A DNA stretch of 64,000 nt from NCBI GenBank assembly GCA_020638835.1, contig JACKHV010000003.1:372001-436000 (forward strand). The letters are read 5' to 3'. Shown here piece after piece: positions 25,480-34,685 of this stretch. The notes below the pieces were generated by a model. The model saw nothing but the letters and a program-made list of their open reading frames with translations, did no database searches and was not told the DNA's origin. Within the stretch, counting starts at the first letter, position 1. Each line of letters begins with the position of its first letter. Source of the stretch: Planctomycetota bacterium. Lineage in GTDB: Bacteria; Planctomycetota; UBA1135; GCA-002686595. Both the position numbers and the translations under genes were made by a program.

Positions 25480-27783
25480 ATGAAGAACTGCGCTGTCATC
25501 GGGTCGCTGCTTCTCGCCGTCGCGGTGCTATTCGCGCGGCGTGCTGAGGGTGTGCAAGTGGAGGAGTCCGGTGCGGCGCGACTGATCCCCATCTGGCCGC
25601 TCGAGAGCTTCATCCTGTCGCCGGATGGCGACTCGTTGCTGTCTTGGAGAAGCGGCCAAGCTCGTCTGCTCGATCGAGAGACGCATGCCGTTCGGCTGCA
25701 CGTCGAGCTGGGGGACGGTGAGACCTTCTCACCCTCGTTCTTCGGAGCCCGGTTCGCGCAAGACGGAACGCGCGCCGTCCTCTGGACGAGCGCCGGGGAC
25801 CTCACGCTGTTGCAGCTGGATCCGCCGCGAGTGCTCTGGAAAGAAGCTCCGTCGGACTGGCGCACGCACCACGCCGTTCGTTTCGATGCGCAACTTCGGC
25901 GCGCGGTGAAGCACAAGGACAGGACGCTCCAAGTTCTCGACCTGCTGGAAGCAGGGCCCGTGGATGCGCTCCCTCCGATCAGCGTCGTGAGCGGCGACCC
26001 GCCGGCCTTTCCTGCCGTGTCGCTGAGTGAAGACGGCAAGCGCGTGCTCGTCGAGACGAAGCGCGGCATCGAGTGCGTCGAGCTCGATGCGCCGGAAGGC
26101 GCGAGAACTGGGCCACCCGTCGATCTTCACGGAGCGGACAGCGTGCAGCTCTTCGGCGACGAAGAGCGGGCCATCGTACTCGTGAGAGAAGGTGCGTTCC
26201 TCGTCGATCTGCGCTCGGGGAGAGTCCTGGTGCATCGAACTCTTCCGCTGTCGCGCTGGCAGACGAGGTACACCTCGACCCCGGCTTCGGTCCTACCCAT
26301 CTGGGGCTGGCACGCCGGCTTGCGCGTCCTCGACGTCGAGACGCTCGATGTGCTCTGGGAGTTGGAGGCTTGCGAGTTGGCGACCTACGACCCGGCGTCG
26401 GACGTGGTCGTCGTGATCCAGGACCTCGGTGGTCCAGTGACTGTTCACGACGCGGGCTCGGGCGAACGACTGTGGGGGCTCGAAGGCCGGGCCCTCGACA
26501 TTGCGCCTGCAGGGCTGCGCCGCCGCGCGATCGTCTTCGACGGTGCGGGGAAGTTCTTGGCGTCGAGCTACGACAACTCTGTCCGTTACTCGTTCGACTG
26601 TCGGACCGGAGCGTGTGAAGAACTACCTATGGTGTTGCACGGCACCGCTGCGCACGCCGGTCCGCTTACCGATGATGCGCTGTGGGTCGCGGACCGTGGT
26701 GGGGAGCTTCGTTCGCTGAGCGCGGATGATGGGTCTGAACAGGCATCGGTTGTGTTGGGCGAGCCGCTCGCCTCGGTGGAGTCGATTGACGGAGTCCTCG
26801 TCGCGGCTTCGCAGTCCGGCCGGACCCGGGTCTGGCGCGGCCCCGAGCTGGAAGCCGTGACGGAGTTCGACGGCGGCCCGGAGTTCGCGCTCGCGTCGGG
26901 CGCGGACCGCGTCATCAGCTGCGGAGGCGACCGAGAGGGTTGGGTCGCATGGTCGATTCACACCGGCGGGCTCCTCGCGACCGGCGGCGAAGACTTGGGG
27001 ACGTTCGTCGACGTCGCGTGCGATGTCGACGGGAGGGTCGTCATCGCGCTCGACGAAGCGCGCAACGCGCACGTATGGGTCGATGGCGAGATCACGCCGC
27101 TCGAGGGACTACTCAGCCCGGTCGAAGAGCTGGTCGTCGATCCGCGCGGGCGTTGGGTTGCGTTGGGCGCGTTGGGAAGAGACGGCGAGCGGATGGCGCC
27201 GTTCCTCACCGTCTACGATCTCGTCCAGACTGGGCCTCCGCGCCAGCTAGGGGTCGAGGGGTCGTTCGTCTGGTCCGGCGGCCACATCCGTTCTCTTGCC
27301 GTCGATCACGGCGCTGAGTTCCTCGTCGCAACCACCGGGAAGTGGGGCACCGTCCAATGCTGGAATACGAGCGACTGGAGTCACCAGTGGATCTACGACT
27401 TCGGCGGTGGATCTCCCTCGCCGCTGCAGTTGAACCTCGACGAAGCGAACGGCCGGGCGTGGGTCTGGGGGCTGAGTAGGGATGCGCCGCGCGCTCTCGA
27501 CTTGGGCACGGGGAAGTCGGTCGTGGACTTCGGTGAGACGCTGATGGGCGACTTCTCGCCGCTGGGCAAACAGCGCGGCGTGACCGCGATCGTGAACGGC
27601 TGTCTCGTGCGACTCGACCACGAGGGAAGCGAACAGTGGCGTCGTATCGACTTGGGTCCGCTCGGGGCTGTGATCAGCTCCGCGGCAGGATCCGTGCGCG
27701 GTGATGCGGCGGCGCTCGAGCACGTCTTCGTTCGCGTCGGCGACCGCGTGGTGCGGGCGAGTGAAGTGGCTGAAGGCGAGTAG
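25480..27783 (+). CDS. Exported WD40-like beta-propeller protein
   Basis: The product has 767 residues. The ATG at 25480 follows GGAGAG and opens a signal peptide (MKNCAVIGSLLLAVAVLFARRAEG). The body shows repeated WD40/quinoprotein-like blades, for example ILSPDGDSLLSW, LSEDGKRVLVETKRG, GAGKFLASSYDNSVRYSFDCRTG, VAASQSGRTRVWRG and LAVDHGAEFLVATTGKWG. No protease or kinase domain is attached. It sits between the two 5'-identical small paralogues and is followed 32 bases later by the second one. A ligand-binding or scaffold role outside the cytoplasm is likely, but unproven. Confidence 0.8.
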   Translation: MKNCAVIGSLLLAVAVLFARRAEGVQVEESGAARLIPIWPLESFILSPDGDSLLSWRSGQARLLDRETHAVRLHVELGDGETFSPSFFGARFAQDGTRAVLWTSAGDLTLLQLDPPRVLWKEAPSDWRTHHAVRFDAQLRRAVKHKDRTLQVLDLLEAGPVDALPPISVVSGDPPAFPAVSLSEDGKRVLVETKRGIECVELDAPEGARTGPPVDLHGADSVQLFGDEERAIVLVREGAFLVDLRSGRVLVHRTLPLSRWQTRYTSTPASVLPIWGWHAGLRVLDVETLDVLWELEACELATYDPASDVVVVIQDLGGPVTVHDAGSGERLWGLEGRALDIAPAGLRRRAIVFDGAGKFLASSYDNSVRYSFDCRTGACEELPMVLHGTAAHAGPLTDDALWVADRGGELRSLSADDGSEQASVVLGEPLASVESIDGVLVAASQSGRTRVWRGPELEAVTEFDGGPEFALASGADRVISCGGDREGWVAWSIHTGGLLATGGEDLGTFVDVACDVDGRVVIALDEARNAHVWVDGEITPLEGLLSPVEELVVDPRGRWVALGALGRDGERMAPFLTVYDLVQTGPPRQLGVEGSFVWSGGHIRSLAVDHGAEFLVATTGKWGTVQCWNTSDWSHQWIYDFGGGSPSPLQLNLDEANGRAWVWGLSRDAPRALDLGTGKSVVDFGETLMGDFSPLGKQRGVTAIVNGCLVRLDHEGSEQWRRIDLGPLGAVISSAAGSVRGDAAALEHVFVRVGDRVVRASEVAEGE

Positions 27784-27815
27784 AACTGCGGCTGACGATA
27801 ACTGGAGAAAGAACC

Positions 27816-28016
27816 ATGAAGCTCGCATCCATCGCCCTCTTGCTCGGGGGTACGGCGTTGGGGACGCAGATCGCTGGCGGAGAGGTGCACGAGGAGCTGC
27901 ACACCAAGCGGCTGGTCATGCACTCGGAGGACGGTGCCCGTACGGCGACGATCACCTCGGAGCGCGCTGGGCTCTTGATCGCGGTTGGCGACGAGGAGTC
28001 GCTGACCCGGGCCGAG
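27816..28016 (+). repeat. Near-identical 201-base direct repeat, copy 2
   Basis: This is the partner of 24322-24522, lying 3494 bases downstream in the same orientation. Confidence 0.85.
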
Positions 28017-28415
28017 CTCCGGCTCAAGCCCGAGATGCACAGCTGGTATCTGAGCTTCGTGCACGAGTCCGGGGCCTCCTACTCGGTCGAGCTCGACCCT
28101 ACTGGAGCTTCCCAACTCCTCTCCGCCGGGGAGGGCAGGGCAGAGGCGTACACCGAAGCCGGGACCTATGGTGAGCAGTCCGGGATGGCCTTCTCTCGAT
28201 ACCACCCGGGAAATGGCGCCACCCCCGGAGAGGCTTGCTCCATCGGTGCGGAGAGTGGCGGAGAGGGCGCGCCCGCTGCCTTCTTGAGACTTCGGCGACA
28301 GCAGCCCGGGCGTCAAGCGGATCCGCAGGGCCTCCCGCCTGTCTGGCGGAACATCTTGCAGATCAGCGGTGATGAGAACTTCCTCGTCAGTCCGTGGGTC
28401 GAGAAGCCCCGTTGA
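27816..28415 (+). CDS. Small exported protein, second member of the duplicated pair
   Basis: The product has 199 residues. The start is preceded by CTGGAGAAAGAACC. The first 67 residues equal those of the protein at 24322, including the signal-like segment and LHTKRLVMHSEDG. Beyond residue 67 the two proteins share only partial similarity (RLKPEMHSWYLSFVHESGA), then diverge until ILQISGDENFLVSPWVEKPR. All differences in the identical block are synonymous, which points to recent duplication or gene conversion under purifying selection. Function unknown. Confidence 0.78.
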   Translation: MKLASIALLLGGTALGTQIAGGEVHEELHTKRLVMHSEDGARTATITSERAGLLIAVGDEESLTRAELRLKPEMHSWYLSFVHESGASYSVELDPTGASQLLSAGEGRAEAYTEAGTYGEQSGMAFSRYHPGNGATPGEACSIGAESGGEGAPAAFLRLRRQQPGRQADPQGLPPVWRNILQISGDENFLVSPWVEKPR

Positions 28416-28516
28416 GAGGCGACATGGCGACTCGGTTTCTTCGAGTCGTCCCGGATCGCATCCCTAGACCGGCCATCCGACTACAGCATGTGGTGTACGA
28501 GCGCCGTTCGTGCGTC

Positions 28517-31500
28517 CTATTCCCACACGATCGTCAGACCGCTACTGAAGTTCGATCCGGTGGAACAAGGTGAGATGACGGGATCGCGATACCAGTACTG
28601 GTAGTGGCGGACTGCGCCGGGGCCGGGAACCGAACCGTTGTTGACGATCGAGCCTGTACTCGACCCGAAACCTGCGCCGTCCACGGTCAAGAGTTCGAGG
28701 CGATCCGTGGGTGTACCCATGCACAGGATGCCATCTGCGAAGGGGACGGAGATGATGGCCTCTCCCTGAAGGAGCAGCGCTGCCTGTCCACCGCGGGCAT
28801 CCGTGATGTGCAGAACGAGCGCATCGTCGGAAACTGAGATCGAACCAGTCGCTGTGATCCTCGCCCCGAAGCCGGTGGAGTTGAGGCAGCCTGCTCCGGC
28901 ATCGCTCGAGGCGTTGCCGCAGGGGCAGGAGCTGCCTGCGCTTCCGTCGCCTGAGCAGATCGGCGATCCCAGGCCCAGGGAACTGGTCTCGATCAGCAGG
29001 TCGTACACGTTGCAGTCCGGCATGCCGGGCATGTCGAACACGTCGACATGGACGACGTAGGTGCTCCACTCGCTCGTGTTGTTGTTCCAACGGATCCGCT
29101 CGAGCCCGCTCAAGCCCGCGCTCTTCGTGAGGTACGAGGAGGTGCCGCCGCAATGCGAGGCGAATGGTTGGCCCGGGTACAGGAAGATGTCGATGTCTCC
29201 GAGCTGCGGGTCGTGGTCGACGGATACTTCGAGCGCGCTCCAAGGTGGAACGTCGATCGAGAAGTAGTCTCCTCCCGCTCTCTGGAAGCTCGCCAGCGAG
29301 GTGTAGAGCCCGGGAGCCATCGGAGCGGCACTTAGGCAAGACTGGTTGGGCGCGAACTGATCTTCGTCGATCCCGCGCAGCGAAAGCGTGGCGAAGAGCG
29401 CTCGCTCGGAGAAGTCCGCAGTGATGACGTCGTCGAATCCGTCTCCGTTCAGGTCGCCGACCTGAACCATGTCCGGCGAGAAGAGCGCCGTCGAGTATCG
29501 CGGTGCGTGGAAGCCACCGATTCCGTCTCCGAAGGCGACTGAGAGTCGATGAACGTCGTCATGTCCAGTCACGATGTCGGGGTACCCGTCACGGTTCACA
29601 TCCGCGATCTGGATCTCGGTGGGCGAGCCGCCGTACTGAACGGTCAGCAGCGGACTGAAGGAACCGTCGCCGAGCCCGCGCTCGACCACGATGTCGTCGG
29701 AGTATCCTCGACCGATCAGGTCCGGCGCTCCGTCACCGTCAATGTCGGCGAGTGCGAGTTGAATGCTGTTGAACGAGCCCGTGGCAGTCGCCGGCGGCGT
29801 GAAGTTGCCGCCTCCGAGGCTGAGACAGCTGAGCATCGACTGGGTCGACTGGTCGTACGCGACGATGTCGTCGACGCCATCACCGTTCAGATCAGCGAGA
29901 TCGAGGGAGATCGGGTTCGGGAATCCCGCCTGAACGACGAAGGGCCCGAAGCCACCGCCGGTCGTCCCGTACGCGATCTGGAGCCTCGAGTTGCTCCATG
30001 AAGATGCCCGGCTGATCACGGCCAGGTCGTGCACGCCGTCGCCGTCGAGGTCTCCGATCTCGACAGCCTGGGGATACCACGTTACAGCGAGCAGGGTCGG
30101 TGCAAGGAAGGTCCCGTCTCCGACGCCGGAGTAGACGGCAACCTTGGAATGAGGTCCGAGCGCGGCGACCAAGTCGAGGTGCCCGTCCCCATCGAAGTCA
30201 GCGGTCTCGACGTCCATCGCCTCGATGCCCGTGTCCACGGTGACCTCGGGGTCGAACGACCCGTCCGTGTTTCCCGAGTGGACGCTCACTCCTCCTGCGA
30301 GAATGCCGGCGCCCTCGCAGGCTATGGCCGCATCAGGAATGCCGTCCTCGTCGAAGTCGCCGATGGTGATGTTGCGAGGGAGTTCACCGGTGGCACCTGC
30401 CGGGGGCGGACCGAACCGGCCGCCGCCGTGTCCTTCGAGCACGATGATCCTGTCGACCGTGAGGCTGTTCTTGACGACGAGGTCGGGAGACGCGTCACCG
30501 ACCAAGTCTTCGAGAGCCAGAGCCGCCGTCCACGGTCCCGCCATCATGAAGAGCGGAGCGGAGAAGGTGCCGTCTCCGTTTCCGCTCATCAAGGCGACCT
30601 GATTCTGTGTGTGGTTGCTCAGCAAGACGTCGAGGTGAGCATCGGAGTCGAAGTCACCGACTTGACCGATGCGACTCGACTGCCAAGGTGAGAGCGAGAT
30701 CGCGGTGGCGGCCGCGAATTGGTTCGCGCCCTGCCCGAGCAACAGCGACAGATCGCCGGACGCCGAGCAGGACACGAGTAGGTCCGTCTGACCATTCTCG
30801 TCGAAGTCGCCCGTGTGGACGCTCTCCGGTGCGTCCCCGACCGAGTATGTGGTCGGGGGGGCGAACAACCCGCTTCCGAGCCCTCGGTACACGGATACGA
30901 GGTCGTTGTCGCGTTCTGCTACCGCTAGGTCGAAGATCCCGTCACCACCGAAGTCCTCCAGGACGAAGTCCGTGATGTGGTCGCCGACGAACGTCCTGGG
31001 GCCGGGCGCGAATCCGCCGCTCCCATCACCGAAGAAGACGCCGACTTCGTCGATGCCCGTGAGCGACCTGACGACATCCGGCGTCCCATTCCCGTCGATG
31101 TCCGCGACGCGCAGAGGCCCGCTCGCCACTCCGGGAATGAGGATCGGAGTCGTGATCGGCGAATTCACGGTCCCGTCAGAGTTGAGCGTGCGAGTCTCGA
31201 TGTTCGAACCACCGAACCAGGTCGAGTACACGAGATCCGGGATGCCGTCGCCGTTCACGTCCGCCAACAGCACGCCGCCGGATATGCCTGACGACTGGTA
31301 GTAGGACGACTCCTGGAACTCTCCCGACGAGTTGCCGAGGAGCATCCGGAATCCCGAACTCTCCACGACCAACAGGTCTTTGTCACCGTCACCGTCGAAG
31401 TCGCTCGGGATGACCTGCCCCGCGTTCGAATCGAAAGACAGCTCGAGAGGAGACTGGAACGTCCCCGCCGCCGAACTGCAGTCGAATCCGACTTGCGCGT

Positions 31501-31582
31501 GGGCCGATGCCGCGAGAAGGGCGGCGAGCGAGGTCGAGAGCAGCTGTTGGCGGCGGAGCGCAGAGAGGCGAGCTGGGCACAT
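28517..31582 (-). CDS. Large exported FG-GAP protein with PPC repeat and shared C-terminal module
   Basis: The product has 1021 residues. A signal peptide (MCPARLSALRRQQ..., ASAHA-Q) is followed by more than ten FG-GAP/VCBS units (about 40-735) with calcium loops such as DFDGDGDKDLLVV, DVNGDGIPDLVYS, DLDGDGVHDLAVI and DLNGDGFDDVITA. A single PPC-like unit (about 740-870, APNQSC...CNVYDLLI) precedes the shared C-terminal module (C876-1021: CSGDGS, CPCGN, AGCLNS, WYRDP, GSNFSSGL). It is likely a secreted or surface adhesin-like protein. The module is here joined to a different N-terminal architecture from the array genes. Confidence 0.88.
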   Translation of the reverse strand: MCPARLSALRRQQLLSTSLAALLAASAHAQVGFDCSSAAGTFQSPLELSFDSNAGQVIPSDFDGDGDKDLLVVESSGFRMLLGNSSGEFQESSYYQSSGISGGVLLADVNGDGIPDLVYSTWFGGSNIETRTLNSDGTVNSPITTPILIPGVASGPLRVADIDGNGTPDVVRSLTGIDEVGVFFGDGSGGFAPGPRTFVGDHITDFVLEDFGGDGIFDLAVAERDNDLVSVYRGLGSGLFAPPTTYSVGDAPESVHTGDFDENGQTDLLVSCSASGDLSLLLGQGANQFAAATAISLSPWQSSRIGQVGDFDSDAHLDVLLSNHTQNQVALMSGNGDGTFSAPLFMMAGPWTAALALEDLVGDASPDLVVKNSLTVDRIIVLEGHGGGRFGPPPAGATGELPRNITIGDFDEDGIPDAAIACEGAGILAGGVSVHSGNTDGSFDPEVTVDTGIEAMDVETADFDGDGHLDLVAALGPHSKVAVYSGVGDGTFLAPTLLAVTWYPQAVEIGDLDGDGVHDLAVISRASSWSNSRLQIAYGTTGGGFGPFVVQAGFPNPISLDLADLNGDGVDDIVAYDQSTQSMLSCLSLGGGNFTPPATATGSFNSIQLALADIDGDGAPDLIGRGYSDDIVVERGLGDGSFSPLLTVQYGGSPTEIQIADVNRDGYPDIVTGHDDVHRLSVAFGDGIGGFHAPRYSTALFSPDMVQVGDLNGDGFDDVITADFSERALFATLSLRGIDEDQFAPNQSCLSAAPMAPGLYTSLASFQRAGGDYFSIDVPPWSALEVSVDHDPQLGDIDIFLYPGQPFASHCGGTSSYLTKSAGLSGLERIRWNNNTSEWSTYVVHVDVFDMPGMPDCNVYDLLIETSSLGLGSPICSGDGSAGSSCPCGNASSDAGAGCLNSTGFGARITATGSISVSDDALVLHITDARGGQAALLLQGEAIISVPFADGILCMGTPTDRLELLTVDGAGFGSSTGSIVNNGSVPGPGAVRHYQYWYRDPVISPCSTGSNFSSGLTIVWE

Positions 31583-31682
31583 GACGGCGGCGATGCTGGG
31601 GAAGGGGCAAGGATGGGCCGAGCCGCCAGTCTATCCGGGTCGGCGATTCGCGCTCGGGATTCGCTGCCGGTCGTGTTCCGGA

Positions 31683-32177
31683 CTAGATGGACGGCGGATC
31701 TTCGTCCGCCTCGTCCTCGTCCTCTTCATCCTCCAGCGGATCCACCCCCTCGTCCGTCCGCACCTCCGCCAGCACGCTCTCCGCGACGAAGAGGCTCGCG
31801 CTCGCGCGCAGCGCCAGGGCGATCGCGTCGGATGGGCGCGCGTCGACGAATACGGGCTCGGTTCCCTCGCCGCGCGAGAGGACGAGGCGCGCGAAGAAGG
31901 TGTGGTTGCGCAGGTCGGTGATGTCGACGCGGACGAGCTCGGCGTCGAGGGCTTCGATCGCGGCGACGAGCAGCTCGTGCGTCATCGGGCGCTCGGTCGC
32001 TTGTTGCTTCACGACGCGGCGGATCTCGGCGGCTTCGGGCAGGCCGATCACGATGGGGAAGGCGCGCGGGCCGCCTTTCTCCTTGAGCTTGATCAGCTGT
32101 TGCTGGGAGTTGTTGCGGGTGACGATGCTCGAGAGGAACACCTCGATCATCTTCTCGCTGTCGGGGGTCTCGCTCAT
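31683..32177 (-). CDS. DUF151 (bifunctional nuclease) family protein
   Basis: The product has 164 residues. The ATG at 32177 is preferred because the family starts near its M-x-E-V-x-L/V motif and because it overlaps the upstream gene stop. Landmarks are PIVIGLPEAAEI, RPMTHELL, the D-x-R-PSDAIALALR motif typical of DUF151, and a strongly acidic tail (EDEEDEDEADED). Some members of the family have reported DNase/RNase activity; the role here is unknown. It forms a two-gene unit with the zinc-ribbon membrane protein. Confidence 0.87.
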   Translation of the reverse strand: MSETPDSEKMIEVFLSSIVTRNNSQQQLIKLKEKGGPRAFPIVIGLPEAAEIRRVVKQQATERPMTHELLVAAIEALDAELVRVDITDLRNHTFFARLVLSRGEGTEPVFVDARPSDAIALALRASASLFVAESVLAEVRTDEGVDPLEDEEDEDEADEDPPSI

Positions 32178-32641
32178 CGCGCTTCGTTGCCGGGGGGGCC
32201 CAGGTTCTCGCGGGGGGTGCGGCGCGCCGCTCGCTCGCGCAGGACGACCGACTCGAGCGGGCCGTCCTCCTCGGCGATCATCCAGGCGCTCGCGGTCTCG
32301 TCCAAGTAGTCGCAGGCGCGGCAGGCGACGCCGCGCGTCGTGTCCTCGAAGGCGGGGCCCAAGCCGTCCTCGGCGCCGCAGGCCGGACACGTGCGGTCGG
32401 CCGGCGCGGCGGGCAGGAAGGTCGAGGCGAGGAACCAGCCGAAGCCGAGGACGATCGCCACCGCGATCAGCGCGCCGAACAGACCGATCGGACCGCGCTT
32501 CACGATCCAGACGCCGGCGAGCGTCGCGCCGAGGAAGACGAACGGCAGCACCGGGACCAGCCAACGCGGCGGGCCGGTCGGCTGGGGCTCGGCGGGTTCG
32601 CGGGGGTCGCGCAGGCGGACCGTGCGGACGGAGTCTTCCAC
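32174..32641 (-). CDS. Membrane protein with C-terminal zinc ribbon
   Basis: The product has 155 residues. Two hydrophobic segments (about 27-47 and 50-76) are followed by a zinc-ribbon-like motif, C85-PA-C88 and C107-RA-C110. The topology suggests a small inner-membrane protein with a cytoplasmic metal-binding knuckle. Its stop overlaps the start of the DUF151 gene. The family is not recognised. Confidence 0.75.
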   Translation of the reverse strand: MEDSVRTVRLRDPREPAEPQPTGPPRWLVPVLPFVFLGATLAGVWIVKRGPIGLFGALIAVAIVLGFGWFLASTFLPAAPADRTCPACGAEDGLGPAFEDTTRGVACRACDYLDETASAWMIAEEDGPLESVVLRERAARRTPRENLGPPGNEAR

Positions 32642-32700
32642 GCGCGGAGTGTAGCGCGGGCGGCTCCGGAAAGAGCTACCGCCACGGGCTTTGAGGTAGG

Positions 32701-33795
32701 ATGTCGGATCGCTTCCCGTTCCCCCCGGCCCGCACGAAGGCCTCGATGACGACCCTCTCCCGAAAGCCCCAGCCGGCCATGGACCAGACCGAGCTCGAAG
32801 ACAATCCCGTGCTCGCTCGCGTGTGGCGCGGCTCGGCCGTCGAGTCGCAGCACCGCGGCGCGTGGGCGCTGACCGACAGCGCGGGCACGGTGCTCGACGG
32901 GAACGGTCACTTCGCGCATCCGACCTTCCTGCGCAGCTCGACCAAGTCGTTGCAAGCGATTCCGCTGCTCGAGACGGGCGTTGCCGACAAGCTCGGGTTC
33001 AGCGACGCGGAAGTCGCCCTGGCGCTCGCCTCGCACGACGCGGAAGAGGCGCACACGCGCGTGGTCGCGGGGCTGCTCGCGCGGCTCGGGCTCGGCGTCG
33101 AGCACCTGCAGTGCGGCTCGCAACCTCCCGGCAACGCCGACGCGCGCTACGAACTGCGCTCCAGCGGCAAGCTGCCCAGCGCACTGCACAACAACTGTTC
33201 GGGCAAGCACGCGGCCTTCCTCGCGCTCTCGCAAGCGGTCGGCGATCCGGTCGAACGCTACCTCGATCCGCAGAGCCGCACGCAGCGCATGGTGCGCCAA
33301 GCCGTGCTCGAGATGACCGGCGTGCCCGAGTCGCAGTTCTCCACCGCGATCGACGGCTGCAGCGCGCCCACTTTCCGTCTCCCGCTCCAGGGACTGGCGA
33401 CGGCTTTCGCGCGACTCTCCACGCCCGACGGCTTGGCGCCCGAGCGTCGCGCCGCGTGCGAGCGTATGCTCGGCGCCGTGAAGCGACACCCGATCTTGAT
33501 CGCCGGCAGCACGAAGCGCATCTGCACCGACATCTCGCGCGCGACTTCCGGACGCCTCTTCCCGAAGGTCGGCGCGGAAGCCGTCTACGCCGTCGGACTC
33601 GCCGGCGGGGACCGCGCGATCGCGGTCAAGATCGACGACGGCGGCCTGCGCGCGCTGCACGCGGTCGTGATCACGCTGCTCGAACGCTTCGGCTTCGCGA
33701 CGGAAGCGGAGTTGTTCGCGCTCGAGACCTGGCGCGGCACGCCGATCCGCAACTGGGCCGGCACCGAAGTCGGTCGACTCGAGGTGACTGCGTGA
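32701..33795 (+). CDS. L-asparaginase II family protein (PF06089 type)
   Basis: The product has up to 364 residues; starts at 32746 and 32779 (MDQTELEDNP) are also plausible, and the last matches the usual family N-terminus best. Motifs of the Rhizobium etli-type thermolabile asparaginase family are clear: STKSLQAIPLLE, LALASHDAEEAHT, NNCSGKHAAFL, DGCSAPTFRLPL and GSTKRICTDI. It would hydrolyse L-asparagine to aspartate and ammonia in the cytoplasm. Its stop overlaps the GTG start of the NAD(P)H-hydrate dehydratase gene. Confidence 0.88.
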   Translation: MSDRFPFPPARTKASMTTLSRKPQPAMDQTELEDNPVLARVWRGSAVESQHRGAWALTDSAGTVLDGNGHFAHPTFLRSSTKSLQAIPLLETGVADKLGFSDAEVALALASHDAEEAHTRVVAGLLARLGLGVEHLQCGSQPPGNADARYELRSSGKLPSALHNNCSGKHAAFLALSQAVGDPVERYLDPQSRTQRMVRQAVLEMTGVPESQFSTAIDGCSAPTFRLPLQGLATAFARLSTPDGLAPERRAACERMLGAVKRHPILIAGSTKRICTDISRATSGRLFPKVGAEAVYAVGLAGGDRAIAVKIDDGGLRALHAVVITLLERFGFATEAELFALETWRGTPIRNWAGTEVGRLEVTA

Positions 33796-34685
33796 CGGGC
33801 GGCCCCAGGCCGGCGCCGGCTCTGCCGGACTACGCGCACAAGGGCATGGCGGGCCGCGTGCTCGCCTGCTGCGGCAGCGAGACGATGAGCGGCGCGGCGA
33901 TCCTCGTGCTCACCGCGGCGCAACGAGCGGGCGCGGGGCTCGTCACGCTCGCGTGCTTCCACCGCGAGCTGCTGAACGTGCTGCCCGCCGCGATCCCCGA
34001 AGCCGTCTACCTCGACATCTCGCGCTCGCGCGACTTGATGGCGCGGCGCTTGCCCGCGCAACTCTCCGGACGCTCCGACGACGTGCGCGTGGTCGGGCCG
34101 GGGCTCGGCGTCAGCGGTCGCACGAACGAACTCGTGCGTCGGCTGATCTGTGACGACTTCACCGGCCCCTTGCTGCTCGACGCCGACGCGCTGAACGTGA
34201 TCGGCGACGCGCCCGAGGTGCTCGGCCAGTACGAAGGCCCGCTCGTCGTCACGCCGCACCCCGGCGAAGCGGCGCGCTTGCTCGGCTGCACCTCGATCTC
34301 GCCGGACCAGTCGGAACGTTGCGACGTCGCCGTCGAGATCGCGCAACGCTCGGGCGCCGTCGTCTGCTTGAAGGGCGCGCACACGGTCATCACGGACGGA
34401 AACCGCGTCGAGGTCAACGAGACCGGCAACCCCGGCATGGCGACCGCCGGCTCGGGCGACGTGCTGGCCGGCATCATGGCCGCGTACCTCGCCTCGACCG
34501 TGCAACAGCCCTCGGACGACTGGACGACCTTCGACGCCGTGCGCTCCGCGGCGCACGTGCACGGCCTCGCGGGCGACCTCGCCGCGGCGCAACTCGGTCG
34601 ACGCGGCATGATCGCCTCGGACATCGTGCGCTTCCTTCCCGAGGCGCAGCTGCGGTTCGAGGCGGAGGCCGGCGGAGCGCGGTGA
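33792..34685 (+). CDS. nnrD: ADP-dependent NAD(P)H-hydrate dehydratase (YjeF C-terminal family)
   Basis: The product has 297 residues, starting at a GTG that overlaps the asparaginase stop. Motifs of the ribokinase-like repair enzyme are present: RVLACCGSETMSGAAIL, VVGPGLG, LLLDADALNVIG, VTPHPGEAARLLG, VCLKGAHTVI and the catalytic GNPGMATAGSGDVLAG. It dehydrates the damaged S-form of NADHX/NADPHX using ADP. The epimerase half (NnrE, YjeF N-terminal domain) found fused in many bacteria is absent here and must be encoded elsewhere. Confidence 0.92.
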   Translation: MTGGPRPAPALPDYAHKGMAGRVLACCGSETMSGAAILVLTAAQRAGAGLVTLACFHRELLNVLPAAIPEAVYLDISRSRDLMARRLPAQLSGRSDDVRVVGPGLGVSGRTNELVRRLICDDFTGPLLLDADALNVIGDAPEVLGQYEGPLVVTPHPGEAARLLGCTSISPDQSERCDVAVEIAQRSGAVVCLKGAHTVITDGNRVEVNETGNPGMATAGSGDVLAGIMAAYLASTVQQPSDDWTTFDAVRSAAHVHGLAGDLAAAQLGRRGMIASDIVRFLPEAQLRFEAEAGGAR

